From: Pseudomonas sp. RSB 5.4
Lineage (GTDB): Bacteria; Pseudomonadota; Gammaproteobacteria; Pseudomonadales; Pseudomonadaceae
Direction of reading: 5' to 3'
DNA length: 64,000 bases
NCBI RefSeq assembly: GCF_037126175.1
Contig: NZ_CP146986.1
Location: 1,082,501 to 1,146,500, forward strand
Shown: positions 35,695 to 45,990 of the stretch, in pieces
How positions within the stretch are numbered: position 1 is the first letter of the stretch
Layout: the number at the start of each line of letters is the position of its first letter
Made by a program: the position numbers and the translations under genes
Notes under the pieces: model-generated
The model's input: the letters and a program-made list of their open reading frames with translations, nothing else
Database searches by the model: none
What the model was told of the DNA's origin: nothing

Positions 35695-37272
35695 TCAGGC
35701 TTCCCTCTGACCGTCGAGCAAGCGTCGTAATTGCAGCGGATTCGCCTGTTTCAGCGGCGGCGGCAGCAGGCTGTCGGGAAAATCCTGATAACACACCGGA
35801 CGCAGGAAACGCAGAATCGCCGCCGTACCGACCGAGGTGCTGCGCGAGTCCGAGGTGGCCGGAAACGGCCCGCCATGCACCATCGCATCACACACCTCGA
35901 CCCCGGTCGGCCAGCCGTTGACCAGCAGGCGTCCAGCCTTGCGCTCCAGTGTCGGCAGCAAGGCCCGGGCGCGATCCAGATCGGCGTCATCCAGGTGCAG
36001 GGTGGCGGTCAGTTGGCCTTCGAGGCGTTCGCAGACCTGACGGATTTCATCGTCGTTGGCGCACTGGACGATCAGTGATGCTGCACCAAAGATTTCACCT
36101 TGCAGGCGTGCGTCGGCGAGGAAGTCCTGCGCCTGGGTCACGAACAGCTGCGCCTGACACTGGTTTGGCCCTTCAGCCGCTAGACCGATGGCCACGCGTT
36201 GCGCTTGCGGATGTTCGGCCAGCGCGCCGACGCCAGTTTCATAGGCGCGGAAGATTCCCGGCGTGAGCATGGTCTGCGCCGGGCTGCGCTGGACCCCTTC
36301 GGTGGCGGTGGCGATGAAAGCGTCCAGCGCCGCCTCTTGGCGAGCAATGACCAGCCCGGGATTGGTGCAGAACTGCCCGGCGCCCTGCGTCAGCGAGGCG
36401 ACAAAACCCTGCGCCAACGCCTCACTGCGAGCGGCAAGCGCTGCGGGAAACAGCAGCACCGGATTGATCGAACTCATTTCCGCGTACACCGGAATCGGCT
36501 CGGGCCGTGCCTGTGCCGCTTTACTCAGGGCGAGACCGCCACTGCGCGAGCCGGTGAAGCCCACCGCCTTGATGCGCGGATCGCTGACCAGGGCGATGCC
36601 CACTTCGTTGCCCGAACCGAACAGCAGCGAGAACACGCCGTCGGGCAAACCCGATTTTTTCACTGCACGCGTCAGCGCCTGGCCGACCAGTTCACTGGTG
36701 CCGGGATGCGCGCTGTGCGCCTTGACGATCACCGGGCAACCGGCGGCCAATGCCGAAGCGGTGTCGCCGCCCGCCACCGAGAACGCCAGCGGAAAGTTGC
36801 TGGCGCCGAACACGGCCACTGGCCCCAGCGCGATCTGCCGCTGGCGCAAATCAGAACGTGGCAGCGGCTGGCGCTGGGGTTGTGATTGATCGACGCGAAC
36901 GTCCAGCCACTCGCCAGCACGCACTGTGCGGGCAAAGATGCGCAGTTGCCCGCAGGTGCGTCCGCGTTCGCCCTGGATACGGGCGCGTGGCAGGCCGGTT
37001 TCGGCCACGGCACGGTCAATCAGCGCATCGCCAAGGGCTTCGATCTCATTGGCGATGGTTTCGAGAAATTCGGCGCGAGCGTCGAGGGACGTCTCGCGAT
37101 AACGATCAAACGCTTGCCACGCCAGTGTGCAGGCCTGTTCGACATGCTCGCTGCTGCCCCCGGCATAGGCCGGTTCCAGCACCGCGTCAGTGGCGGGATT
37201 GATCGCGCGGATCGCTTCACGGCTGCCGGCAATGGCTTGGCCGCCGATCAGCATGTGGCCTGTCAGAGTCAT
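35695..37272 (-). CDS. lhpG: 2,5-dioxovalerate (alpha-ketoglutaric semialdehyde) dehydrogenase
   Basis: A 525-residue aldehyde dehydrogenase of the KGSADH type: oxidises alpha-ketoglutaric semialdehyde to 2-oxoglutarate, last step of hydroxyproline catabolism. The cofactor-region Asn159 ([10 protein letters not shown]), general base Glu265 (AEMSS) and catalytic Cys302 (QFCTNPG) are in place, and length fits the family. ATG 37272 follows AAGGAAG. The operon order is the usual lhp one. The same enzyme type occurs in sugar-acid pathways, but the neighbours point to hydroxyproline. Confidence 0.9.
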   Translation of the reverse strand: MTLTGHMLIGGQAIAGSREAIRAINPATDAVLEPAYAGGSSEHVEQACTLAWQAFDRYRETSLDARAEFLETIANEIEALGDALIDRAVAETGLPRARIQGERGRTCGQLRIFARTVRAGEWLDVRVDQSQPQRQPLPRSDLRQRQIALGPVAVFGASNFPLAFSVAGGDTASALAAGCPVIVKAHSAHPGTSELVGQALTRAVKKSGLPDGVFSLLFGSGNEVGIALVSDPRIKAVGFTGSRSGGLALSKAAQARPEPIPVYAEMSSINPVLLFPAALAARSEALAQGFVASLTQGAGQFCTNPGLVIARQEAALDAFIATATEGVQRSPAQTMLTPGIFRAYETGVGALAEHPQAQRVAIGLAAEGPNQCQAQLFVTQAQDFLADARLQGEIFGAASLIVQCANDDEIRQVCERLEGQLTATLHLDDADLDRARALLPTLERKAGRLLVNGWPTGVEVCDAMVHGGPFPATSDSRSTSVGTAAILRFLRPVCYQDFPDSLLPPPLKQANPLQLRRLLDGQREA

Positions 37273-37330
37273 GGCGCTTCCTTGATAAAAGAGGTGAAGC
37301 CCCGGCATCACACCGGGGCAGGGACTGCGG

Positions 37331-38278
37331 TCAGGCGAGGTTCTGTTCGGCGGACCAGTTTTTGTACCACTGGCGGAACAGCGCGTACTGGGTCTCGGCG
37401 TAACGACGCTGGGCATCGCTCAAGGCGTCGGTTTCGTTGAAGTGCAAGGCGTATTCGCGGTCGCCGTTGAGCACCATCAGGTGCTTGTAATACAGCACCA
37501 GGTCGCAGCCCTCATCGAACGACGACAGCACTGCCAGCGCCGCTTCAAGTTCGCGCGCCAGACGTCGGGCCTTGGCATCGCCCTTGGCCGCTTGCTTGCT
37601 CAGCGCCACCAGTTGCAGCACTTCGCGGGGCAGGGCGTTGCCGATGCCGGTGATCGCGCCGGTGGCGTTGCAGTTGACGAAACCGTGCACCACTTGCGTA
37701 TCGACACCGACCATCAAGGTCACGGCATCGTCCTGCGAGGTGATGTTCTCGGCGGCGTAGCGCAAATCGGCGCCACCGCCGAACTCCTTGAAGCCGATCA
37801 GGTTCGGGTGTTCGCGGCGCAGTTCGAAGAACAGCTCGGCGCGGGTGGCGAAGCCGTAGTAAGGGCTGTTGTAGATCACTGCCGGCAGGTTCGGCGCGGC
37901 GTTGAGGATCGCGGCGAAGTGGGCTTTTTGTGCGGTGGCCGAGGCACCACGGGACAAGACGCGCGGAATCACCATCAGGCCATGGGCGCCGACTTTCGCC
38001 GCATGTGCAGCGTGGGAGACCGCTTCACGGCTGTTGACCGCGCCAGTGCCGACGATGGTCGGAACCCCGGCGGCCACCAGACGCGCTACGCCTTCCTGAC
38101 GCTCGGCCTCGGTCAGCAGCGGCCAGTCGCCCATCGAGCCGCAGTAAACCACCGCGCTCATGCCGATATCGATCAGCTCGCGACCCTTGGCCACCAGTGC
38201 GTCGAAGTCAGGTTTGCGCGCGGCGGTGCACGGAGTCATCAGCGCGGGAATGCAGCCAGTGAAGATGTTATCGCTCAT
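37331..38278 (-). CDS. lhpC: 1-pyrroline-4-hydroxy-2-carboxylate deaminase (DHDPS family)
   Basis: A 315-residue dihydrodipicolinate-synthase-family (TIM-barrel) lyase. The Schiff-base Lys164 sits in LIGFKEF and the catalytic Tyr in YNSPYYG (136-142). In the hydroxyproline pathway it converts Pyr4H2C to alpha-ketoglutaric semialdehyde plus ammonia. ATG 38278 follows GAGGAG. It is placed between the dehydrogenase and the epimerase, exactly the lhp arrangement. Confidence 0.9.
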   Translation of the reverse strand: MSDNIFTGCIPALMTPCTAARKPDFDALVAKGRELIDIGMSAVVYCGSMGDWPLLTEAERQEGVARLVAAGVPTIVGTGAVNSREAVSHAAHAAKVGAHGLMVIPRVLSRGASATAQKAHFAAILNAAPNLPAVIYNSPYYGFATRAELFFELRREHPNLIGFKEFGGGADLRYAAENITSQDDAVTLMVGVDTQVVHGFVNCNATGAITGIGNALPREVLQLVALSKQAAKGDAKARRLARELEAALAVLSSFDEGCDLVLYYKHLMVLNGDREYALHFNETDALSDAQRRYAETQYALFRQWYKNWSAEQNLA

Positions 38279-38327
38279 TGTTGTAGCTCCTCGGGACATT
38301 CATTCAATCGGTAAAAAAGCGGGGCAC

Positions 38328-39254
38328 TCAGATGCCCCACGCGAAAGGGTCCTGCTCGTCGATCAGCAGGGTGGCGTCGGCGGTCATGTAGGCGCGGCCG
38401 GTAATGAATGGGCGCACGCGCTCGCCATGCCATTCGAAGCGGCCTTCGAACTGGCTGCCGGTGATGCTCGCTTGCGTCCAGACCTGGCCTTCGGCGAGTT
38501 TGCCGTCGGCGGCGAGGCAAGCGAGTTTGGCGCTGGTGCCGGTGCCGCAGGGCGAGCGGTCGTAGGCCTTGCCCGGGCACATGACGAAGTTGCGGCTGTC
38601 GGCGTGGGCGTCGTCGGCAAACAGCTCGACGTGGTCGATCAGCGCGCCGTCCTCACCGTGAATGCCTTGGGCTTCCAGAGCCTTGAGCATCGCCCAGGTG
38701 TAATCGGTGAGGGCTTCGACGTTGCTCATCTGCAGGTCCTGGCCGTGCTCGGAGACGAGGAAAAACCAGTTGCCGCCCCAGGCGATATCGCCGACCACGC
38801 GACCGTAACCGGGCACGTCCACCGGCACCTGTTTGCGGTAGCGCCATGCCGGCACGTTGCCCAGCGTCACGGCGCCGTCCTCGTGCAGAGTGGCGCTGAC
38901 CGGGCCGACCGGGGTGTCGATCTTGTGCACGCCCGGTTCGATCTGCCCCAGGTAATGCAGCGAGTTGACCAGGCCGATGGTGCCGTGGCCGCACATGCCG
39001 AGGTAGCCGGCGTTGTTGAAGAAGATCACCCCGCAAGTGGCATCCGGCGAGACCGGCGCGCAGTACAGCGCGCCGACCAGTACGTCGTTGCCACGCGGTT
39101 CGAGCAGGCAGGCGCGGCGCCATTGATCGTGGCTTTCGCGTAGTGCGTCGCGCTGCTCGGCGATGCTGTTGCCGGGCAGCTCGGGGAAGCCTTTCATCAC
39201 CAGGCGCGTGGGTTCACCGCCGGTATGGGAATCGATGATGTGCAGTCGTTTCAT
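38328..39254 (-). CDS. lhpA: 4-hydroxyproline 2-epimerase
   Basis: A 308-residue proline-racemase-family enzyme. The two catalytic cysteines are Cys88 in MCGHG and Cys236 in SPCGTGT; having Cys at both sites, not Thr, marks an epimerase/racemase, not a dehydratase. It interconverts trans-4-hydroxy-L-proline and cis-4-hydroxy-D-proline. ATG 39254 (MKRLHII) follows GAAGGGA. First catabolic step, next to the permease gene. Confidence 0.94.
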   Translation of the reverse strand: MKRLHIIDSHTGGEPTRLVMKGFPELPGNSIAEQRDALRESHDQWRRACLLEPRGNDVLVGALYCAPVSPDATCGVIFFNNAGYLGMCGHGTIGLVNSLHYLGQIEPGVHKIDTPVGPVSATLHEDGAVTLGNVPAWRYRKQVPVDVPGYGRVVGDIAWGGNWFFLVSEHGQDLQMSNVEALTDYTWAMLKALEAQGIHGEDGALIDHVELFADDAHADSRNFVMCPGKAYDRSPCGTGTSAKLACLAADGKLAEGQVWTQASITGSQFEGRFEWHGERVRPFITGRAYMTADATLLIDEQDPFAWGI

Positions 39255-39276
39255 GAACGCGTCCCTTCAATCAAAG

Positions 39277-40905
39277 TCAGGCGTGAGCAGGGCGCTGGCC
39301 CTGTGCCGAATGGGTGGAGGATTCAGCGGCTTCGCTTTCGTCGTCCTCGGTTTCCAGACGAATCAGGTGTGCCGGCACGCCGGTGGCGGCGCCCCAGTAG
39401 TAGATGCCCAGTGCGCAGACCGCGACGATCACGGTGTCGAACGGATGGCTAAGCACGCCGATACCGCCAAAACTGCCGAGTTTGGAGAGGACGATGGTCA
39501 CCGCGTAGAAGCCGATCAGCCACGCCGACGAGCGAACTTGCCGGCCGAGGTTCAAGTGCGCGGTCGGCACCATGCGCCCACACAACAGGTAGATGACAAA
39601 CATCAGGATCTGCAAACCGAGCAACCACGACACGGTGCCCCAGCCCGACCAGTAGACGATCAGCGCGGCGATGATGAACGACAGCGGCCCGAGCACACGC
39701 ATGCCCTTGACCCGGAACGGACGCGGCATGTCCGGCGCGTTGCGGCGCAGTGCGGCCACCGTCACCGGAGCCACCGCATAGCTCAACACCAGCGCGGCGG
39801 AGACCACATTGATCAGCGCTTCCCACGACGGGAACGGCAGGGTCCAGAACACCGACAGGCCAAAGGTCAGCCACAGCGCCGGGCGCGGAATGCCGGATTT
39901 TTCATCGATGCGGGTGAAGATCTTGAAAAAGGTCCCGGTCTGCGCCCAGCCGTAGATCACCCGTGGCGTGGCGTTCATGTAGATGTTGCCGCAGCCGCTG
40001 GGCGAGATCACCGCGTCGGCCACCACCAGATACGCCAGCCAGCCGACGCCCAGGGCCAGGGCGATGTCGCGATACGGCAGGGCCAGTTCCTTGGCGACGC
40101 CGGCCCAGCCATTGGCGAGCATTTCAGTCGGGATGCCGCCGAGGAAAGCGGTTTGCAGCAACACGTAAATCGCGGTGGACAGCAGTACCGAAAGGATCAG
40201 CGCAATCGGGATCGTGCGTTGCGGATTCTTCACTTCACTGGCCACGGAAATGATCGGCGTCAGGCCCAGATAAGCGAAGATCACCCCGCCGGCCGACACG
40301 GCCATTTCGATGCCGGACAGACCGAACGGCGCAAATCCATGCACTTCGAAATTGGCCGGTTTAAAGAAGGTGAACAGCACGCCGATCACCAGCAGCGGCA
40401 CGATGAACTTGAACACGCTGACCAGATTGTTGGCCATGGCGAAGGTCTTCACGCTGCGGTAATTGAGCAGGAAAAACAGGCACAACAGCCCGAACTGCAC
40501 GAACCAGCCAAGCACGGTCGGGTCGCTGGAGCCGACCTTGGTCAACTCGGGAAACCACGCCGCCGCATATTGTCGCGAGGCAACCACTTCGATCGCCACC
40601 AGACTGGAAAACGCGATCAGCGTGATGAAGCCCATCAAGTAGCCGAGCAGTGGGCCGTGGGAGTAAACCGGGTAGCGCACCACACCGCCGGCACGGGGCA
40701 GTGCGGCGCCCAGTTCGCAGTAGACGATGCCCAGCAGCAACACGGCGAAGCCGCCGAGCAGCCAGGAAAAGATCCCTGCCGGGCCGGCGATGGCCGACAC
40801 GTGACTGGCCGCGAACAACCAGCCCGAACCGAAGATCGCCCCCAGCCCGATGAACGTGAGGTCTATCAGTGAAAGTTGTTTCTTGAACTTGCCTTGGCCT
40901 GTCAT
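39277..40905 (-). CDS. APC-family amino-acid permease (probable hydroxyproline uptake)
   Basis: A 542-residue inner-membrane permease of the amino acid-polyamine-organocation superfamily, about 12-14 hydrophobic segments. The first segment carries GLGAIFGSGW, the usual substrate-binding unwound motif. AAGG precedes ATG 40905. It is the promoter-proximal gene of the lhp-like operon and is divergent from the PAS-AraC regulator, which makes hydroxyproline the likely substrate. The C-terminal 25 residues are acidic and polar. Confidence 0.9.
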   Translation of the reverse strand: MTGQGKFKKQLSLIDLTFIGLGAIFGSGWLFAASHVSAIAGPAGIFSWLLGGFAVLLLGIVYCELGAALPRAGGVVRYPVYSHGPLLGYLMGFITLIAFSSLVAIEVVASRQYAAAWFPELTKVGSSDPTVLGWFVQFGLLCLFFLLNYRSVKTFAMANNLVSVFKFIVPLLVIGVLFTFFKPANFEVHGFAPFGLSGIEMAVSAGGVIFAYLGLTPIISVASEVKNPQRTIPIALILSVLLSTAIYVLLQTAFLGGIPTEMLANGWAGVAKELALPYRDIALALGVGWLAYLVVADAVISPSGCGNIYMNATPRVIYGWAQTGTFFKIFTRIDEKSGIPRPALWLTFGLSVFWTLPFPSWEALINVVSAALVLSYAVAPVTVAALRRNAPDMPRPFRVKGMRVLGPLSFIIAALIVYWSGWGTVSWLLGLQILMFVIYLLCGRMVPTAHLNLGRQVRSSAWLIGFYAVTIVLSKLGSFGGIGVLSHPFDTVIVAVCALGIYYWGAATGVPAHLIRLETEDDESEAAESSTHSAQGQRPAHA

Positions 40906-41105
40906 AGCGTCGCCTTCTTGTTGGTTGTTGGAGGGGCGTGCAGTGGCGCTACAGTGAACTCATCAGGCGATGCGCGATTGATGTTTTTTGCCGGTGACGA
41001 TGACGAAATCAGCACAATGGCCAACGGCAAAGGCCCGGCTCGACAGGCTGTCGGCCATCGGGCAATCTGCGCGCAAGCCAAAGCGCACCGTGGGGAGTGA
41101 CAGTC

Positions 41106-41879
41106 ATGACGCAGAATGCGTTTGCGATCCTGAGCCAGCAGAACGAAGCGAGCCGACCGCAGAGTCTCGACGATCTGCTCGCCAGCGTGGCGCTGCTGTT
41201 GCCCATGCTCGACGTGATTCCCAACGCGGCGATCTTCATCAAGGACCTGCAGGCGCGCTATGTCATGGCCAACCAGACTTTGGTGCAGCGCTGCGGTTTG
41301 AAAGACCTGCGACCGTTACTGGGCAAGACCAGCGCCGAGGTGTTTCCGGCGCAATTGGGCCCGGGCTACACCGAGCAGGATCGGCGCGTGCTGGAAGAGG
41401 GGTTTGTGCTGGAGGATCAGTTGGAGCTGCATCTGTACGGCAGCCGCGAACCGGGCTGGTGCCTGACGCACAAGCGTCCGCTGTACAACCGGGATAATCG
41501 GATCATTGGCCTGGCGGGAATTTCCGTCGACCTGCAAACCGCCAGCGAAACCCATCCGGCGTATCAGCGACTGGCGGCGGTGGATGAATACATTCGGGCG
41601 AATTTCAATCGCCGGGTCAGCCTCGGCGAACTGACGCGCATCGCCGGGATTTCAGTGGCGCAACTGGAGCGCTACTGCAAGCGCGTGTTCCACCTGACGC
41701 CGCGGCAGATGATCCAGAAAGTGCGTCTTGAGCATGCACATCGGCTGTTGCACGGCGAGTTGCCGATCACCGAAGTGGCGCTGCAATGCGGCTATACCGA
41801 TCACAGCGCGTTCACCCGGCAGTTCAAGGCGTCGACCGGATTTACCCCGCGCCAGTATCGGTTGGCGACGGCGCAGTGA
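41106..41879 (+). CDS. lhpR: PAS-AraC transcriptional activator (LhpR-like)
   Basis: A 257-residue regulator: N-terminal PAS domain (about residues 30-140, with IPNAAIFIKDLQARYVMANQ as its core in two parts) and C-terminal AraC double HTH (LGELTRIAGISVAQLERYCKR; GYTDHSAFTRQFK). ATG 41106 follows GGGGA by nine bases. It is divergent from the permease-led operon and probably activates it with hydroxyproline. The convergent ABC operon is unrelated. Confidence 0.88.
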   Translation: MTQNAFAILSQQNEASRPQSLDDLLASVALLLPMLDVIPNAAIFIKDLQARYVMANQTLVQRCGLKDLRPLLGKTSAEVFPAQLGPGYTEQDRRVLEEGFVLEDQLELHLYGSREPGWCLTHKRPLYNRDNRIIGLAGISVDLQTASETHPAYQRLAAVDEYIRANFNRRVSLGELTRIAGISVAQLERYCKRVFHLTPRQMIQKVRLEHAHRLLHGELPITEVALQCGYTDHSAFTRQFKASTGFTPRQYRLATAQ

Positions 41880-41889
41880 GGTTTGCCCG

Positions 41890-42657
41890 TCAGGCCTTGA
41901 CCCAGCGCTGCCGGCTCCAGGCGCTCAGCGAATCCACGCCCAGCACCAGAATCAGCATCGCCAGAATCACCGTACTCGCCTGCGCTTCCTGAAACAGGCT
42001 CAGGCTGACATACAGCATCTGCCCCAAACCGCCGGCACCGACGAAGCCCAGCACGCTGGCCATGCGGATGTTGTTTTCCCAGCGATACAGGCAATACGCG
42101 AGCAGTTGCGGAGCGAGGTTGGGCAGGGTGCCGTAGCAGAACGCGAGCACCGGATTGCCGCCCTGCAAACGGATCGCTTCGGCAGGTTCCGGCGGCGTAT
42201 TTTCCAGTGCTTCGGCGAACAACCGGCCGAGCACGCCAGTGGTGTGCAAGGCCAGCGCGAGGGTGCCGGCATTCGGGCCGAGGCCGGCGGCGAGCACCAT
42301 CAGCGCCGCCCACACCAGTTCCGGAATCGCCCGCAGGCCGTTGAGCAACAGGCGCGAAGCGCTTTGCAACGGCCAGCCGAAACGCCCGGCCGCGGGCAGC
42401 GCGAGGAGAATGCCGAACACCGCCGCGAGCAGGGTGCCGAGGGCCGACATGGCGAGGGTTTCCAGCGAGCCCTTGAGGATCGCCTGCAAATGCGTGGCGC
42501 TCAGATCCGGGCTGAGAAAGCGCTGCGCGTAGGCACCCATCTGCTTGAGGCTGGTGGCGCTGCCGAGTTCACCGAGGTCGAGTTCGAGGTAACCGAACGA
42601 GGCGATGACTGCGACGCCAATGCCAACGATCAGCAACAGATTGATCAGGCGATTCAT
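41890..42657 (-). CDS. phnE: PhnE-type ABC transporter permease
   Basis: A 255-residue inner-membrane permease of the phosphonate-transporter (PhnE) type, with about five to six segments and the C-terminal EAA-type loop near FVGAGGLGQMLY. It is the last gene of a four-gene operon and overlaps the preceding permease by four bases (ATGA). The two permeases pair as a heterodimer. Confidence 0.88.
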   Translation of the reverse strand: MNRLINLLLIVGIGVAVIASFGYLELDLGELGSATSLKQMGAYAQRFLSPDLSATHLQAILKGSLETLAMSALGTLLAAVFGILLALPAAGRFGWPLQSASRLLLNGLRAIPELVWAALMVLAAGLGPNAGTLALALHTTGVLGRLFAEALENTPPEPAEAIRLQGGNPVLAFCYGTLPNLAPQLLAYCLYRWENNIRMASVLGFVGAGGLGQMLYVSLSLFQEAQASTVILAMLILVLGVDSLSAWSRQRWVKA

Positions 42658-43481
42658 GTCAGCCTCCAGCGCAGCAGGCGGCTGAGTTGGTCGGCACCGA
42701 GCACCAGAATCAGGAACGTCAGCAACATGCTCGCCACTTCACCGCTGGCGAACATGCGCAATGACAGGTCGATCTGTTGGCCGAGGCCTCCGGCGCCGAC
42801 GAATCCCATCACCACCGACGCACGAATCGCGCACTCCCAGCGATACACCGTGTACGACAGCAGCTCGGCCGCGACATTCGGCAGAATCCCGTAGGCGAAC
42901 GCCGCGAGTCGTCCGCTGCCGGCCTGCATCAAGGCGTGCGCCGGGCGTTGGTCGGTGGATTCGAAAATTTCCGCGTAGACCTTGCCGAGCATGCCGCTGT
43001 AGGTGATGGCGATCGCCAGCACACCGGCTGCCGGGCCGAGGCCCACGGCACGCACAAACAGCAGCGCCCAGACGATCTCCGGCACGCTGCGCAAGAAGAT
43101 CAGCAACCCGCGCACCGGCCAGCGCAGCAAGCGCCCGACCCGACTGGGAATGCCGCTCCGGGATGCCGCCGACAATGACAGCGCGCGGCTGGCAATCAGG
43201 CTGGCCGGCACCGCCAGCAGCAGCGCCAGAGCCATGCCGGCGGTGGCGATGGCCAGGGTTTGCAGAGTGGCTTTGAACAGCAACTGGAGAAAGTCGTGGT
43301 CATGCGCCGGTGGCCAGAATCCGGAGATGAAGCGGCCCATTTCGGTCTGGCTGTCGCTGTGCAGCAACACCCCCAGATCCAGTTCGCTGAGCTGGATGCC
43401 CGGCCACAACAAGGCCAGCGCCAGCAGGGTCAGCATTAATCGCGGCACGGCGGCCGGGTCGCGTGAATCAGCCCTCAGCAT
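42654..43481 (-). CDS. phnE: PhnE-type ABC transporter permease, second
   Basis: A 275-residue permease paralogous to the next gene, with the same FVGAGGLGQQIDL segment near the C-terminus, EAA-like loop, and about six hydrophobic helices. It overlaps the ATP-binding gene by seven bases and the next permease by four, so the operon is tightly coupled. Confidence 0.88.
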   Translation of the reverse strand: MLRADSRDPAAVPRLMLTLLALALLWPGIQLSELDLGVLLHSDSQTEMGRFISGFWPPAHDHDFLQLLFKATLQTLAIATAGMALALLLAVPASLIASRALSLSAASRSGIPSRVGRLLRWPVRGLLIFLRSVPEIVWALLFVRAVGLGPAAGVLAIAITYSGMLGKVYAEIFESTDQRPAHALMQAGSGRLAAFAYGILPNVAAELLSYTVYRWECAIRASVVMGFVGAGGLGQQIDLSLRMFASGEVASMLLTFLILVLGADQLSRLLRWRLT

Positions 43482-44272
43482 CGCGGGATCTGCACAATCA
43501 GCGGCGCACTGGGCGTCGTCGGGCTTTGCAATTGCTCGTTGGCGTACAGCGTGTCGAGCATTTCGCGGCTGACCTGTCCGGCTGGGCTGTCAAACAGGAT
43601 CTGGCCGTCGCGCAGGCCGATGACCCGCGGGAAATGCGCCAGCGCCAGTTCCACCGCGTGCAGGCTCGCCACCAGTGTGACGTTGTGCGCCCGCGCGTGC
43701 TGCGCGAGGATCGACAGGGTGTGCCCGGCGAGCACCGGGTCCATCGCCGATACCGGTTCGTCCGCCAGCAGAACCTCCGGCGCCTGATACAGCACCCGGG
43801 CAATGCCCACGCGCTGCAATTGGCCGCCGGACAATTGCTGGCAGTAAGCGAAGAGTTTATCGCCCAGATCCAACAGGGCGAGGGCGGCACGGGCGCCGGG
43901 AATGTCCGTGGGATGCAGCAGATTCAGCAGGCTTTTGCCCAGACTCCACTGCCCGAGTTTGCCGGCCAGCACCGCCGTCACCACCCGTTGGCGCGGCGGC
44001 AGCGGCGGTGCTTGGTGAACCAGGCCGATGCGCGCACGCAGGCGTTGCCGTTGATGGGCGGATAGGTGCCAGGGACGCTCGCCCAGCACCTCGATTTCAC
44101 CGCTGCTGGGGCGCAACGCGGTGGCCAGCAGATTCAACAGACTCGACTTGCCGGCCCCTGAAGGGCCGATGATCGCCACCTGTTCGCCCACGCCAATCTG
44201 CAGGTCAACGCCGCGTAACGCGTCGACCCCGTTGGCGTGGTGCAGGCTGGCGTGTTTGAGGCTCAGGGTCAT
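43475..44272 (-). CDS. phnC: PhnC-type ABC transporter ATP-binding protein
   Basis: A 265-residue ABC ATPase. Walker A GPSGAGKSS (36-44), signature LSGGQ (147-151), Walker B LLADEP (168-173) and switch His in ASLHAVE are all intact. It drives the two-permease importer. Start overlaps the binding-protein stop by four bases. Confidence 0.92.
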   Translation of the reverse strand: MTLSLKHASLHHANGVDALRGVDLQIGVGEQVAIIGPSGAGKSSLLNLLATALRPSSGEIEVLGERPWHLSAHQRQRLRARIGLVHQAPPLPPRQRVVTAVLAGKLGQWSLGKSLLNLLHPTDIPGARAALALLDLGDKLFAYCQQLSGGQLQRVGIARVLYQAPEVLLADEPVSAMDPVLAGHTLSILAQHARAHNVTLVASLHAVELALAHFPRVIGLRDGQILFDSPAGQVSREMLDTLYANEQLQSPTTPSAPLIVQIPRC

Positions 44273-45132
44273 TTCAGCAGGTCGGCAGCGCGAGCGGCTT
44301 CCTCGATGCCCTTGTAGTTCTCGGGTTTGGTGTCGATGAAGCGGCTGGCCGCCTGCAGATCAAGAATCTTCTTCTGCTCAGGGTTGGCCGGATCGAGGTC
44401 GAGGAAGGCTTTCTTGATCTTCGCCGCCAGCGCCGGGTCGAGGGTGCCGCGCACGGTCCAGTTGTAATCGAAGTAGGCCGGGGTGGTGGCGAACACGTGG
44501 ACTTTGTTGGTATCGACCTTGCCGGCATCCACCAGTTTCTGCCAGACGCTGGCATTCAGCACACCTGCGTCGACCTTACCGGCCTGGACCCAGGCCACGG
44601 TGGCGTCGTGCTCGCCGGAGTAGGCAACGCGGCTGAAATAGGCTTCAGGCTTGATGTTGTCGTTCTTCAGCATGAAATAACGCGGCATCAGGCTGCCGGA
44701 CGTCGACGACACCGAGCCGAAGGCAAAGGTCTTGCCCTTGAGGTCGGCCAGACTCTTCACGTTCGGGTCGGCGGTGATGAACTTGCTGGTGAACTGCGCA
44801 TCCTGCTCACGCTGCACCAGCGGGATAACCGGGGTGGTGGCGTCGGTCTTCAGGCGCGCCTGAACAAAAGTGAAACCGCCCAGCCAGGCCATGTCGAGGC
44901 GATCGGTCGCCAGCGCTTCAACCACCGCCGGATAGTCGGCAACGGGAACGAACTGCACTTTCATGCCCAACTGCTGCTCCAGATACGCGCCCAGCGGCTC
45001 GAACTTGCGCAGCAATTCGGTCGGGGCTTCATCGGGAATCGCGCTGACCCGCAACACATCGGCGGCATGCGCCACCAGAGCAGAAAAAGACAGGGCCAGA
45101 CCAGCAGTCAGTGCCAGGGTTCGTTTGAGCAT
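44269..45132 (-). CDS. phnD: PhnD-like periplasmic binding protein, putative selenate subgroup
   Basis: A 287-residue periplasmic substrate-binding protein with a signal peptide (cleaved near AHA-AD, about residue 23). The IPDEAPTELLRKFEPLGAYL opening and WLGGFTFVQARL and SSTSGSLMPRYF blocks match the subgroup that databases label putative selenate ABC transporter binding protein; other family members bind phosphonate or phosphite. No phosphonate-degrading genes are near. The oxyanion ligand is therefore likely but unproven. ATG 45132 follows GGAG. First gene of the operon. Confidence 0.85.
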   Translation of the reverse strand: MLKRTLALTAGLALSFSALVAHAADVLRVSAIPDEAPTELLRKFEPLGAYLEQQLGMKVQFVPVADYPAVVEALATDRLDMAWLGGFTFVQARLKTDATTPVIPLVQREQDAQFTSKFITADPNVKSLADLKGKTFAFGSVSSTSGSLMPRYFMLKNDNIKPEAYFSRVAYSGEHDATVAWVQAGKVDAGVLNASVWQKLVDAGKVDTNKVHVFATTPAYFDYNWTVRGTLDPALAAKIKKAFLDLDPANPEQKKILDLQAASRFIDTKPENYKGIEEAARAADLLK

Positions 45133-45322
45133 GGAAATCTCCGTTTCATGAGCGTCGCATTCTAAGTGCCAGGGCGCGAGGTGTCGCGCTCGGGCGCTCA
45201 ATCAGGTTAGACGAAACGGCGAGGTTATACGCAGCCGGGCAGTCAAAGGCCAGCGCGGGTGCCCGGGGATGTTTTGCTCCACGTTTCATGCCGGCGGTTG
45301 GGGCTGAGATGCAACAACTGAT

Positions 45323-45913
45323 TCAGTATCGCTCGGTGCCGCTTTGGCGGTCGCTGATGCGCTGTCGGGTGTCTTGGTCGATCAGCTCGCGCAGGGTGGC
45401 GAAAACCGGGTCGGCACTGGTGTATTTCTTGCCGTAGCCCAGATTGAAACCGTAATCGAAATCCACCGGGTTCAAACCTTGATTGTGCTGCAACAAGGTC
45501 TCCAGCTTATCCAGTGCCTTGACCGCTTTGGCTTCGGCGGACTGCGCATTTTCGTAGTCGTCCCACAGCGCCAGAATCTCGTTGCGCAGTGCTTCATCGA
45601 GCGAACGGGTCAGCAGCAAAAGGTCGTTGCGCTCCTGTTCGCCCTTGTCGGGGAACGCGGCCTGATTGACCGCAGGAATATCGCCATTGATGGCTTCGCC
45701 CAAATCGTGAATCACGCACATCTTCAGGACTTTGAGCAGGTCGAGGCCGGCCAGTTGATCGGCGAAGACAATCGCCACCAGGCACAGGCGCCAGCTGTGT
45801 TCGGCGGTGCTTTCGGTGCGGCCGCTGGAGGTGTGCGCGCTGCGCAGGACGTCCTTGAGTTTTTCTGCTTCGCGCAGAAATTCGAGGCGGCCCTTGATGA
45901 TTTCGAGGTTCAT
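45323..45913 (-). CDS. HD-domain hydrolase (YfbR-like)
   Basis: A 196-residue HD phosphohydrolase. Metal ligands are His39 (AEHSW), His69-Asp70 (HDLGEA) and a later Asp (KALDKLE). It resembles 5'-deoxyribonucleotidase YfbR and the HDDC2 group, which remove phosphate from nucleoside monophosphates. About 190 bases separate it from the binding-protein gene upstream, so operon membership is uncertain. Confidence 0.85.
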   Translation of the reverse strand: MNLEIIKGRLEFLREAEKLKDVLRSAHTSSGRTESTAEHSWRLCLVAIVFADQLAGLDLLKVLKMCVIHDLGEAINGDIPAVNQAAFPDKGEQERNDLLLLTRSLDEALRNEILALWDDYENAQSAEAKAVKALDKLETLLQHNQGLNPVDFDYGFNLGYGKKYTSADPVFATLRELIDQDTRQRISDRQSGTERY

Positions 45914-45990
45914 GTGTCTGCCTGGCTGAATACGCCGAAAAGCTCAGCCTAGAACTGAAGACACTTGGCGTCCACGCATAAAATATGCGT

